Shown: positions 47,322 to 58,550 of the stretch, in pieces
How positions within the stretch are numbered: the stretch's first letter is position 1
Layout of the letters: each line of letters begins with the position of its first letter
Assembly (NCBI GenBank): GCA_023313575.1
Contig: JAJTTP010000001.1
Span: 496,001 to 560,000 of the forward strand
DNA from: Eutypella sp. D-1
Taxonomy: Eukaryota > Ascomycota > Sordariomycetes > Xylariales > Diatrypaceae
Length of the DNA: 64,000 nt
Reading direction: 5' to 3'
Notes under the pieces: model-generated
The model's input: only the letters and a program-made list of their open reading frames with translations
What the model was told of the DNA's origin: nothing
Databases searched by the model: none
Translations under genes and position numbers: made by a program

Positions 47322-49342
47322 ATGACCAGCGGCAAACTACGTCGCAGGGTGATGCCGAATTACGCGGTGGCGGCGGCGGCGGTATCCGTGGGCGGACTGC
47401 TCAACGGCTACGACACGGGCTCGATCGGCGCGATCTCGCACATGAAGCAGTTCGAGGCGTCGATGGGTCCCATGTCCGCGGTGCTACTAGGCATCACGGT
47501 ATCGATGATCATGCTGACGGGGGCGCCGCCGTCGGTATTCGCAGGCCACCTCGCGGACCGGTACGGACGGCTCCGCGTCATCCTCCCCGGGGCCCTGCTC
47601 TTCGGTCTCGGCGCCCTACTACAGGGCACAGCGCGCGGACTGCCGCAATTCGTCGCCGGCCGCGCCCTCGGTGGTTTTGGCCAGGGTGTCTTCTTCGGCA
47701 ACATTTCCGTCTATATTACGGAGATCGCGCCCTCCCGCTCCCGCGGCCGTCTTGTAGCCCTGCCCCAGTTCATGGCTACCGCCGGCGTCTGCCTCGGCTA
47801 CTTCACCTGCTATGCGACTGTGTCGCTAAGGGGCGATATCGCCTGGAGGCTGCCGTACGCAGTCCAGGGCGCGCTGGCGCTGGCGCTCGCGGTTGCGTGC
47901 GCTGTGCTTCCTGAGTCTCCGCGGTGGTTGGCCCGTACGTGATCTCGGGATTTCCTAAGCCCGGTTTATATCTAGCTACCTAGATGAACAATCACCCCCC
48001 CCCCCTTCCCCCCCCAAAAAACAAAGCATGTTAGCTAACAGCACAATTGCACAGTGCACGGGAGGTCAGACGAGGCGCTCAGGTCGCTGCAAAAGCTCAA
48101 CTTCGACATGGACGAGGCGCGGAGAGACTTCCTCTCGACCGCGCAGCAGCAGCCGAGTCTGCGGGGGTGGCAGAACTTCGCGCTCCTGTTCCGTGGGAAC
48201 TACCGCTCTAGAACGCTCCTGGGTCTCTTCATCCTGGGTAGTAAGTGCTGTCTATTTGGTTGTTGCTCGTGTCTGCCATGACCCCCTTTTCTTTTTGGCA
48301 AGGCCATTTCTTAGAAGGCCTTCTTTGCTCCTGAACTGACTCCGTACGAATTTATCGAGTGTGGTCGAGGTGGAAGAGGTGAGGAGTACGCGGCTAAATA
48401 AATTCTTCATAGTGGTTCAACTTGGCGGCATCGACGCTATCACATACGTGAGTGCCCTCACAAATTGTCCAAGGATGACTGGATAATCTTACTTACCATC
48501 GTTACCAGTACGCCCCAGTACTCTTCGCACAAGCCGGTCTATCCTCCGATAACGCCTCGTTCCTAGCCTCCGGGGTATCCTCGATCCTGATGTTCGCGGT
48601 CTCGATCCCGGGGTTCATGCTAGCGGACAAGTGGGGACGGCGGACGTCGGCGATCTCGGGCGGCGTGACGCTCGCCGGCCTGATGCTGTTAATCGGCAGC
48701 CTCTACGCCGCCGGCGCCGTGCAGCCCTACGGCGCCGCGCGCTGGGTCGTCGTCGTCGCTGTCTTTGCCTTCGGCCTCACCTACTGCGCTACCTGGAATA
48801 TCGTCAGCAAGGTCTATACCTCCGAGATCCAGCCCGCGAATACGCGCGCCGCTGCTAATTCCGTCGCTATGGGCTTGAGCTTCGTACGTAACCCTTACCT
48901 ACCCTGCCGAACTTTTGCTAGCATAAAATCTCTTCTCGTTTGCTTACCTTCACGTGTCTGCCCCCTCTAGCTCACCAACTGGCTCGTGGCCCTCATCACC
49001 CCCATCCTGCTAGATGCGTCCGCCTTCGGCGCATACTTCCTATTCGGCGGGCTCGCGCTGTTCACGGCCGCCGTCATGGCCACCTACATGCCCGAGACCC
49101 GCGGCCGCTCGCTCGAGAGTATCCAGGAGGCCTTCCAGCGCCCCACCGCCGCCAGCGACGTCGCACGCTACCTGCGCCGTCTCGTGCCCGGGGGGCTCCG
49201 CCGTAGGGCTGCTCGACCCACGGTGCCTGCGGGAGAGGAGTTTGAGTTGCAGCCTCAGGATCGCGCCGTCCCCCTCGAGGCCACGGCGGTTTCACTTGAT
49301 GGTGCTACGAGAGGTCTGAGGCTTGATGTCGCTTCTGCTTGA
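47322..49342 (+). CDS. MFS sugar transporter (sugar porter family)
   Basis: Plasma-membrane sugar:proton symporter type, about 12 membrane segments. Five exons: 47322-47934, 48055-48240, 48413-48447, 48509-48883, 48971-49342 (526 residues). Sugar-porter signatures: GLLNGYDTGSIG in TM1, GHLADRYGR between TM2 and TM3, RALGGFGQG, ITEIAPSRSRGRLV, LPESPRWL before the central loop, ADKWGRRT between TM8 and TM9, and PETRGRSLESIQEAF after TM12. The third exon is only 35 nt and encodes part of TM7 (VQLGGIDAITY), which is recovered only with this splicing. Intron 1 contains long C runs (47995-48015). The usual TM7 QQLSGI/QQFTGI motif is replaced by VQLGGI, so the substrate may be unusual. Confidence 0.9.
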
Positions 49343-49953
49343 ACGTCGAATTCTACGGTTGCCTTGCGGGTGGTTATACTGCGAGAATTATTCAAGAAGA
49401 GATACCGCGCCTCCTAGTATACAGGCGTCGATTCAATATTCTATCACACCTAGGAATGCTTTTGTCTTGCTATCAAGGCAGTAACCACGTGGTGTCTTAC
49501 CAGATCCGGTCCTGTTTCGCGTTGGGTGAATGCGGCTTGGCTCTGAGACCGAAGGAATGACGCACGAAATGCTCTCAATCGGTTCCCTAAGCATTGAGGG
49601 GAAAAGATCGGGGTTAACTCAAGTCATCGGACTCGGATATATAGAAGATATAACGGTTGGTGTCGTCAGTTGGTAACATCCTTCAAGACCAAGTCTACGG
49701 TAAATCAGTGGTGGGATTCATGATTACAGTATAGTCAGGGGCACGCACGTCGAGATAATTGTCCCAATGAGAAGAGGGTTCTAAGGTTTCTTAAACGTCA
49801 TTGAAGAGGAATTAAGTATTAATCATTAAGAAAGAATGCCAATCTATGTGTATATATGTTTCCGTCATACTCCCGCCTCATAGCTTCCTTAGGCGGAATA
49901 CTCATGATCATCGTAAACCATTAAGCCCATTTTTCCAATGCAAATGTGATCGC
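49343..49953. other. Convergent 3' region
   Basis: 611 bp between the transporter (plus) and the secreted protein (minus). AT-rich toward 49800. Nothing else seen. Confidence 0.5.
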
Positions 49954-50694
49954 TCACGGGCCGTGCTGGGACCAGTCGATAGCGCTGACGTCCTCGTAGC
50001 ACCTCGAGTCCGCTGCGAACTCGTGGCTGGATTGGCTGCCCTCGGGCAGCTCGGGCAGCTCAGCGCACTGGGGCAGGAACCGAACGGCGACGCAGTCCTC
50101 GGGGACGGTGTGTTCGTAGCGGGCGGTGTCGTTGTTGAAGACGTCGTTTGTCCAGCGAATGACGTTGAAGACCTGGTGGTAGTAGGGGATCTCGCGGGGG
50201 CAGATGGCGTAGGTGCCGGGGGCCGTGCCGGTTAGGTACGAGTAGGGCTCGGGGAAGATGGTCAGCTCAACCCCCGGCGTGCCACCGCCCGCGTTCACGC
50301 TCACGGAGGCTTCCTTGGACCCGTCGTCGTAGCCGCCCTTCTCCTCCACTATGATGCCCCACGGGAATGGTGGGCTGCCGCCGTCGCTGATTGTGTCGCC
50401 GCGGTTGTACCGGATCTCCTCAGCGGTGCCGTTCTGGTAAAATATCCGCCCGCCCTCTACGTCGTCGGTCGCAACCGCCTCATTGAAGCCCGCGCCCGTG
50501 TGGTACCCGGTGAAGACCCAGCCGTTGACCGGTGGGTCGAGGTCTGTTGAGGGGTCGGTGACGTTGGCGATCAGGCGGAAGCCTTTCGACTGCTGGGTTG
50601 GGGGATAGTTGGGTACGACTTGGCGGGAGCTCAAGGGTGCAGCCGACCCTAAGGCGACGAGGCCGAATGTGAGTATGGAGTTGACGCCCAGCAT
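49954..50694 (-). CDS. Small secreted protein of unknown function (DUF7907-type)
   Basis: Single exon, 246 residues. The first about 19 residues form a signal peptide (hydrophobic core ILTFGLVALGSAAP), followed by a possible dibasic-like SSRQ processing site. The mature part begins FRLIANVTDPSTDL...VNGW and contains HTGAGFNEAVAT, which matches my memory of a widespread Pezizomycotina secreted family (DUF7907). It has three Cys (CPREIP, EDCVAV, PQC) plus one near the end (SRCYED). Potential N-glycosylation sites include NVTD, NGTA and NDTA. Function unknown; it could be a surface protein or an effector. Confidence 0.82.
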   Translation of the reverse strand: MLGVNSILTFGLVALGSAAPLSSRQVVPNYPPTQQSKGFRLIANVTDPSTDLDPPVNGWVFTGYHTGAGFNEAVATDDVEGGRIFYQNGTAEEIRYNRGDTISDGGSPPFPWGIIVEEKGGYDDGSKEASVSVNAGGGTPGVELTIFPEPYSYLTGTAPGTYAICPREIPYYHQVFNVIRWTNDVFNNDTARYEHTVPEDCVAVRFLPQCAELPELPEGSQSSHEFAADSRCYEDVSAIDWSQHGP

Positions 50695-52952
50695 TATGTT
50701 GTTGATTATGTTTCTCTAGCGAATATGATGATAGGTATGCTTGGTTGATTATTTAGAGGCTGAACTCGAAGAGGGGATTTTGTATTATTAAAGTTTGTAT
50801 AAAAGGTTGGCAGTTATTAGCTATGTAGACTAGACGACGCTAGAGTTGATGCTCTTCCGAAAGTCGGCAGAAGAGGAGCGAGGACGACGACGATCTTATA
50901 TGAAATTCCCAACCCCGCCCTTTCGCCCTTTCGCCCCTCAACGTACCAGTGATCCGCACATCGTGTTTGTGCACAACTTTAGCATCGTCCACCTAACAGT
51001 GCATCCATGCTTGTCAGCCTGTACATAAGATCCCGTCAGTAAGTGGGTAAGTAGGGACATCTATTTCCTAAACAAACCAAAAATAGGTCGATTAGACTAT
51101 TCGGCAAACATCCGGGCGGAGAACATGACGGAAAATCGACCAACAGAAGGGGGATGAGCGTGCAAATCGTATCCGAAAAAGGATCGGCGTTTGGCGGGCG
51201 GTTCCACGGCAGGGAGGAGCCAAACAGCCCAGAGATCCGCAGGCCGCCGAGAAAAAGGCCAAGCCAAGCCTGGCTGCCGCCGGCGGCCGGCAATAACACA
51301 GAAATATCAGAGAGTAGCAATCGAGCACTTCGGCCTTTCGGCCTGGTCAGCACTTCCGCAAAATTCTAGTGCTAAATACGAGGATCGTCGGACTGGTGTC
51401 TCCACTGTACAGAGACATCAGAATGCTGAGACCGACAGAAGTTGTACGGGTGACGTAGCGATATAACACGCCCAACCTCCCCCTGTCCTCCCTGGGCTGC
51501 GCCACTCGCCGCCGCCGTAAAGGCACAGATTAAACGGGTGGTTTGGCGTCAGCACGTATTCAGAAGCAACACGGCAATCTGCAACGTTCCAAATGTGATT
51601 TATCAAGTTGGACAACCCCAGGGCAAGCCAAGCCCTTTTCTATTGGTGTCGTAAGTATGCAGTTGGCAGGGTACCAACACTACTTCACAAGGAGGGCCAC
51701 GCCTCAGCAGCTATTCGTACAGACGTGGCGTTGCACGGACAACGAGCTGAGATGTGCAGTGAGACTACTATGTAGATCCGTAGCTTAATGTAACGTGCTT
51801 TTCTCCTTCGTTCTTCGAGGTGTTTGCTTTTCGTTGTCCTATCTATTTTCATACTGACTGACGACGTCCTCGTCTGTTGGATTCGTGTAGGCAAGGAGTT
51901 TGGATAAACTCCGCAGCCCCCCAAGTGACCAGATCCTTGGTGCCATCCATCGTGTATACGCTTGTACATATTAGGCAGTTTGATGTAGACTCGATGCACA
52001 GTAGGTCTATAGAGGTGACAGCGACGGCAGAGATCAAGATCAAAGGAGTGGCATATCTTAATTCTGGTATGAAAGCAAGGGGTCTGCCAAATTATCCTCC
52101 ATTGCTAAGCTATAGATTTTAGTATTTGAGTCGTAGTAGAACAAGGTGCGGTCCGCTTCGTGCTAACGCACGAAAGTGATCTTGTGACTCTTCTCATCTT
52201 TGGAGATTTTGGACGAAAAGTACGCTAAATAATGCCGGTCTTTTTGTAAAAGGGCACGGTACTCTCGGAATACGTACAATTCATCGGCGTTAGGACATAG
52301 TTAATTACTTAAGTAGTTAAAGGGAAATCCGTACGGCTAATAAAATAGAGAGGAGTACGGTAAAACAAGTCGGCTAATAGCTAGAAGCCGAGGTAAGGAA
52401 AATCACAGCCCATATTTTAGGATATTCTCATCATGCTATAGCCTGGCGCTTCCTTCGGAAATACGGGCATCGTCTTGTCCCCGATCAAGTCGTGGACATT
52501 GAAATGGGCACCCCTACCTACTATCGCCATGGCTATCCATGTATAGGTTAGGTAGTGTCTCACGATTACAAGCATAGTGTACATGCTTTCAGAGAGAATC
52601 ACTTCTCGACAGGCCATAGGCAATCATGGTATTCCGAAGGCGCTACGGCATCGAGCATGATCTATGATTTGCGTAATTACCTTTAGGCGGCGGGTGCCAA
52701 TTTCGGTGTCCACGATTTGCCGATTTCCAGCTCACTTGTGATGCATATGTTTCAAGGATTTTGTGTGCGTCGCCATTAACTTAGTACATAAGAGCAGAGG
52801 CAGCCCGTAGAAAAGCATCTCCACGCCCGTAATCAATAGTCTCGAGTCTTTAGGTTCTATACTTGTTCTCCTTTCCCAACCACAAGATTAGTTCTTCATA
52901 AGCACTACACCTCCTACTTCCAATCAACCGCTAGAAGGGTTCAAATTTAGAC
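50695..52952. other. Gene-poor intergenic region
   Basis: About 2.3 kb upstream of both the secreted protein (minus) and the Ldi-like gene (plus). Short frames only; none shows a domain or splice-consistent extension. The last 100 bp before 52953 are CT-rich, as expected of a fungal core promoter or leader. Confidence 0.5.
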
Positions 52953-54738
52953 ATGGCGGCGGCTATAGCGAGCCAACGGCTCGATCTGGATCTCTCCAGC
53001 TATGAGAAACTCGACGCTCTCCAGGCGGGCCACATCCGGCAAATCCACAACCTTGTCTCACAGCTTGACGGACAATGGAACCACATGGGTGGGCGAGAAT
53101 CCTTGCAGGAGTACTTCGATTCCTACCGCTACCAGCTCGCGACCATGAGCTACGCCGTAGCCGTTGCGCACTACCACCGGCTCCCCGCGGCCAGAAGCGT
53201 GTTCAAGCCGCTGTTTAGGCGAATAATCCACAAGATGCTGCTCCCGGATGTATGGGCATACTGGTACAACAGCAGCATGTCGGGGAACATCACGGATCCG
53301 GGCCGCACGGAGTTTCGGGACCCGATACCCGACCCCGTCTGCAAGGAGAACATCATGTACAGCGGCCACCTCCTCCTAATGACCAGTCTGTACGCTATGC
53401 TGTTTGACGACGACGAGTTCGAGAAGCCCGGGTCGATCAAGTTTACCTGGGCCCCTATGTATTGGGGCTTCGGGCCCCAGACATTCGAGTACGACACGCA
53501 GAAGCTGCAGAATATCATCTTCAAGGAGATGGAGCAGAACAAGTGGATCGGAGTCTGCTGCGAGCCCAATACGGTTTTTATCGTGTGCAACCAGTATCCG
53601 GTAAGAAGCCGCAAGCTCTCCCAACTACCCCGTTCGTGAGGTCACGCGTCATCTAACTCGTCCTCGTGGCAGATCATCGCCATGCGGTATAATGATGTCC
53701 GTCACGGTAGGTCTGACGTCGGCTCCGTCATCAAGAACTACCAGGAAGCATGGGAGAAGAAGGGCATGGTCCAGTCTGACGGGATGTACATCAACTTCCT
53801 CTTGATGCGACAAGACCATATTGTGGGAGCGAACGGGGTAAATCTGACGGCATGGTGAGTTGTCCCGTACGCAAGATCAAGACATGGAATGTTACCCCCC
53901 TGGTGCTCCTCTCAAAGTGTCGAGCTACTCACAACAGATACGCAGGGCCAATGCATTCCTAAACTCGTGGAACTCCGAGCTCGTCCACTCGCTGTACGAG
54001 AAGCAGACCCTGGGCTACGTCACCCGCGTAGGCGGAAAGGTGCGGCTACAACACCGCGAAGTCGCCGAGGAGATCCGGCGTATGGTCAGAGAGGAGGGCG
54101 CCGACCCGGACGACGAGAGCCTGCTGGCGCGAGCGCGGGCCTTGGTTGCCGCGAAGCCTGCGTCGGAGAAGCCTGTCCCCCCGACCTCGTTCGGTTACCT
54201 GCTGCTGTGGATATCGGAGGTGGGCACCAGGGAGCACCTGGACGGGCTGCTGGATTACCTACACACGCGGAAGAACCCGACGTGGGAGAAGGGCGGGCTA
54301 ATGTACTCACGAGACGACACACTCGTCGACGAGGAGGGCAACCAGACCGAGCTCGGCACATTGGCCGCCAACGCCTGTATCCCCTACGCCCGCCTCAATG
54401 TCCGCGACGGCCAAAAGATCATGTTCGAGCGACCCTGGACCCGCGAGCTGCTGGCAGCGCGACCTTTCGTCGACGACGTCCGCCTCGACCAGGGCATCGA
54501 CTGTCTCCGTGCTACCTGGGACGACGCCGCCGCCGCGCTCATATTCACTGGCAGGACATGGCACGGTGGTCCTGTGACGGTGCCCCTGGCCGCGAAGAAC
54601 CTGCCTGCTGGAACCTGGGCTGTCTATGTCGATGGGGATCTCAGGCAGACGACCTCAGTGGAGTTTAGCGGCGCCATCACGGTTGAGGTGGTATTCGGGG
54701 CCGAGGATGTAGACGTAGTCTTCAAGCGGGTCGATTAG
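52953..54738 (+). CDS. Linalool dehydratase/isomerase-like (Ldi domain) protein
   Basis: Three exons: 52953-53600, 53673-53854, 53946-54738 (540 residues). The centre matches the linalool dehydratase/isomerase fold: MYSGHLLLMTSLYAML (M135, H139) and VCCEPNTVFIVCNQYP (C203, C212). In bacterial LinD, the residues Met125/His129 and Cys171/Cys180 line the active site with the same spacing (MxxxH and CX8C), so the catalytic set appears kept. Further (alpha/alpha) barrel segments are FLNSWNSELVHSLY and GYLLLWISEVG. Asn/Trp and Asp residues of the C-terminal half resemble other fungal Ldi proteins. No signal peptide is seen. Fungal members are mostly uncharacterised and occur near terpenoid or polyketide genes. 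No such cluster is visible here, so the substrate is open. Confidence 0.85.
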
Positions 54739-55435
54739 CGACTGGCCACGTAGTCACGACGGCGGCTGTGTCGACCGAATGGTTGATTACGATCTCATGC
54801 TTGTCAGATCTCCACTTACTGTAGAAATCAATGCCTAGTGTAAAGGACTGCGCATATGCCCATCCAATGAACGCAAGGGTGATGAATCACAAGTTTCCAT
54901 CTGGAACTTGAATTATCCATCTTTCAAGTGTTGTAGTGTAATACTCATACTATCATGCTTAGCCAGGTCACACATGCTTACTTTCATGTACATCCAGTAT
55001 CAGTTGTAAATATAGCATGGTAGGAAAAGGGTAAGAAGAAGATAGTATCCACGCGCATGTCCAAGAAGTTGCCCTAAGATTAGTTGCAGCCATGCATATA
55101 TAACACTTCAATATATAGTTTAGGGCTTGGAAGTGCCAATAGGCTGCCGCCCTTTTTTGTCGCTTCAAGGCCAAAAGGACACTGGTGGATGTATGTGAGA
55201 CGGTGTCTGCATTGCCGCAAGCGTTCAAGAAGGCGACTTAGAGACTAGGATATGCCTATCCTCGAAGTTGCTAATCTATGTGTTGGCTGATGTGGGCCAG
55301 AATAGTTCAGGAACAAGACTTCATAATGTAATACTAAAATGAACCGACATGTCTTACATGATTACACAAACCTCAGTTGAGCTTGTGTTATGCCTTGCCC
55401 AGATGTTAGTCAGTCTTATATGAGTTTATCTAGTT
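54739..55435. other. Intergenic region
   Basis: About 0.7 kb, AT-rich, downstream of the Ldi-like gene. No gene seen. Confidence 0.5.
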
Positions 55436-56224
55436 CTACGCTAGCAATAAATGTGACCTGACGGAGCTGTAACCATCTTGCCCTTTTTGTTCATCTTGCT
55501 CACGTTTCAGTACTTTCTCAAGAAGCCTTAGGCTTTGCCTTCTGGGACGCTTGGCACCGAGATCTACTGGTGTCTCCACGTTCTGCTGATGCCACTTCCT
55601 CAATGATGTGTTGCTGATATCCTCGGGGTATATCTCGCAAACGAATCTCTTATCCTGTTTTGAGAGGTCGGTAGTTACGGGGAGTAGAGAAGCCACATAT
55701 CGTCAGCTCCGGTGGTATGCTGTATAACATGATAGAGCATGCATCGAAATTTGAAAAATGGGTGGTTGATTTGGCGTATCGCTCAAAGATGTTTTTCCAC
55801 CCGTTCCTCGTCTTATTTAAAGTGTTGCTTGTAATATGCGAACACTTTCTTTCTCTCCCATTGTATTCCACTGCGGTGGCGTTGGTGCTCGGGAATACAG
55901 CAAAGTGCCCCCTTTTCTATCAAAGGTTACGCGGATCTGAGTGGGACCTTTATACGTAGCCCCGACGAACTCCATGTAAATGTTTGCGTACTTGATCCGC
56001 TCCTGCGCATACCGTTCAACCTTCATTCGGACCTTCCTACTACTGCCTATAAGCTTGATCACCTGATGGAAATCCGACCATCTCGTCAGAACTCCCTCGC
56101 CACTATATCGTAAGCAAACTATTACAGTCTCGCTCGTCTTCCCAAGTTCTTCCAATACAACTACGCGACTTCCAGTGCAAGAGTCATGCCTTTCTCCATG
56201 AAATCTTCTAAGAAAAAGCCGCAT
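55436..56224 (-). pseudogene. Orphan or decayed ORF cluster
   Basis: Three overlapping minus-strand frames (56224-55817, 55871-55650, 55696-55436) read like one interrupted protein. The first begins MRLFLRRFHGERHDSC and contains RWSDFHQVIKLIG and MEFVGATYKGPTQIRVTF. The last contains KRFVCEIYPEDISNTSLRKW and RRQSLRLLEKVLKREQDEQ. Composition is coding-like, but I could not find splice sites that join all three, and I recognise no family. It may be an orphan gene with introns I misplace, or a frameshifted relic. Confidence 0.35.
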
Positions 56225-56420
56225 AAGCCTACTCCTGGATTACATCAAATTAGGAGCCGTGAGTCTTAGACGTACCAAAAGCACTCCACACTAGCAATGA
56301 GGAAGTGTTAGGGATCTTGGGCGTAGAGTGAAAGATAGTAACCAGGGAGTCACAGTGAAGGCGCTATAGTATAGGTAGAGGTCGAATAGTTATTGAACTC
56401 TGGCCCTCTACTAGAACCGC

Positions 56421-56500
56421 AGGGGGCGAAGCCCCCTACTTATAGATAATTCTAGTCTATCGTAGCCTGTAAAACAGGGGGGAGGGCGCTGGTAGCGCCC
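56421..56500. repeat. Twin GC-rich hairpins
   Basis: Two perfect hairpins with 7-bp stems and 3-nt loops: AGGGGGC-GAA-GCCCCCT at 56421-56437 and GGGCGCT-GGT-AGCGCCC at 56484-56500. They are 46 bp apart in AT-rich surroundings, followed by TCACGTGA at 56511-56518. The first resembles sequences near termini of fungal DNA transposons, but no matching terminal repeat or target-site duplication was found. Confidence 0.6.
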
Positions 56501-56648
56501 CTATCCCTTTATCACGTGACAGGAAGCATCGAGAGCCCGAGAGCCTCCTCACAAAGAACTCGGAACCACGCGCTCCAGGAGAGCCAAACCAGCAAGTAGA
56601 GACTGTGCATCTATTTCAAGAAAGACGAGCAAAGAGAAATACATTACC

Positions 56649-56900
56649 ATGGCGTACGCCACGCGCTCGAAAACAAGCAGTTCAGAACATCAGAATGATA
56701 AACTCGACGTCTCGCAGGACTTGAGTCTCCCGATGTCGAGTCAACGCCGCCTAGCTAGGAGAAGGACTGCACCGGAGAAAAAGGACGTCCATGAAGCCAA
56801 CGACGGCGACGCCAAAGGTCCCTCGCGTGTGAGCAAATCCTCGAAGCGGACTTACAGTGATAAGCAGGAAAAGATTGGGTGTTGGCAGCCACTGAGATAA
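56649..56900 (+). CDS. Small basic hypothetical protein
   Basis: 83 codons with a good start context (ACCATGG). The product is hydrophilic and basic (QRRLARRRTAPEKK, KSSKRTYSDKQEK), with no domain recognised. It may be the first exon of a longer gene or a truncated remnant, since the C-terminus ends abruptly. It lies 150 bp after the twin hairpins. Confidence 0.3.
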   Translation: MAYATRSKTSSSEHQNDKLDVSQDLSLPMSSQRRLARRRTAPEKKDVHEANDGDAKGPSRVSKSSKRTYSDKQEKIGCWQPLR

Positions 56901-57714
56901 TGACCATGTCAAGGTTGAGTCCAACAGGAAGGGACTTGTCTTGACGGGAGAGATAATGAACCTATGTTAAGGGAATATAGGTAACTAGTTATCTACCCGA
57001 ATGGGAAGATACTATAGGATACAAATGGAATATTTCATTGATTGGCTTCCTGTAGTTCTACCAGTATTATATCAAAATGTAGTCGTGAACCTTTTCTTAC
57101 ACATCCGTTCTTTGACGAGGCTCCTTAATAGAACGAATCATGTTGTGGGAATTTCTTAAACCCTCGAGGTTGCCTAGGCGGATATACATAACTACCACAT
57201 AACCAAGTATATTGACCATGTATCATCCTGTTGCTTTATACGCAACATGCCCGCCTGTCCCTTCATGTCGACCCATATCTATCTGATTTATTCGTAGATT
57301 CTACCCTTAGTGTCAGATACTCTACACCCTGTATCCACTATATGGCAAATCAATAAATGGGATCCTTGACTGGGTTGAGGCTTGGGACTGTCGATGTAGA
57401 TACTACGACATGCTATTTTTCATATCAGGCCAGATACAAAGTTATGATTGCTTATTTGTTTATTATGCAGGCATCGTCTGGGATCTCGTAGCTATGCAAT
57501 GAAAAAGACAGGCTAACAGGCCAACAAAGTCCAACAATTTCTAGTTAGAATGCTGTATGATATGGCGTGTCTTATGCCAGAGATTTCCCCCAAACTGTCT
57601 TTATTGCTTCCGGGCTTGCGGGCCTTCTGGCTTAAGTCCAATTGTGTTTGAAACGCCATTCCTGGACCCACAGGGCAGGCTCATTACAGTGCCCACCCAT
57701 CTCCTTTCCCTAAC
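56901..57714. other. Intergenic region
   Basis: 814 bp, AT-rich, upstream of nothing recognised on the plus strand and containing the GLTP 3' end on the minus strand. No gene seen. Confidence 0.5.
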
Positions 57715-58550
57715 CTACCACTTGGCCTCCTTGCGATCCTGGAAGCCCTTCAGGATAGCGACGATCTTCTCGAGGGAGATGAGATAGGTCCTCAGCTCAG
57801 CCTGAACCTTGGCCTCGTCGGAGCCCAGCTTTTCGTAGAAGGTCTTGCGGTAGGGGCAGGCGCCCATGGCGGCGGAGAAGACGGGCTTGATGAGGAAGTT
57901 GTGGTGGGGCTTCAGAGTGACACCGTAGGCGTTCCTGAAGGAGTCGGCCAGCTCCTCAGTCTCCTTGGCCACGTTCTGGCTCAGTGCAATACACGTGAAT
58001 TCCAGGCCACTGTGTACGTACGCAAGGGCACGCCCCATCAGCAACCATGCGTTAACCAAAGTGGAGGTATGTATTTCTCTCTCTCTCTCTCTCTTCTCCG
58101 GAATGGTCTTACCGGACAAGCCATAAGAGTCCCTCGGTGGCGACATGCTTCTTGGTCTTGAGCTCGTTGATGACGAGCTCCTGCAGGGTCTCGGACTCGG
58201 CGGGTGCGGCAAGTTGGCGCTCGCGCACCTTCTTGATGTTACCTAGCAAGTCGGACTTGACAGGCGAGAAGGCGACGGAACCAAGAGCATCTATAGTAAT
58301 AGGGCAACGGTGGCAAGTTAGCTTGTGAACAGCGGGGGGTGATAAGGGGGGTACCTGGGGCAGTTGGTGGGTAAAACTGAAAAATGAATAGTAAGTACGA
58401 ACCAAAGATAGTGGTCAAGGACTCGGCAGCGTCGAGGAATTCGGTGGTGGAGATGGCATTATCCTTCTCGGCGTTCACTGGCACATCACTGAAGGACTTC
58501 TTGAAAGTGTCGAGGATGGTACCTCCAGGGGGGATCTCAACGGCAGACAT
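57715..58550 (-). CDS. het-c2: Glycolipid transfer protein, HET-C2 type
   Basis: Soluble carrier of glycosphingolipids between membranes. Three exons: 58550-58403, 58290-58113, 58009-57715 (206 residues, the normal GLTP length). Head-group-binding residues are present: D63, N67 and K70 in SDLLGNIKKVR, W106 in EGLLWLVRGLEF, and a His in LKPHHNFLIKP (H144/H145). The N-terminus (PPGGTILDTFKKSF, FLDAAESLTTIF) and DALGSVAFSPV match Podospora anserina HET-C2. Intron 2 carries a CT repeat (58076-58094). In Podospora, allelic variants of this protein trigger heterokaryon incompatibility with NLR partners HET-D/HET-E. Whether that holds here is unknown. Confidence 0.93.
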
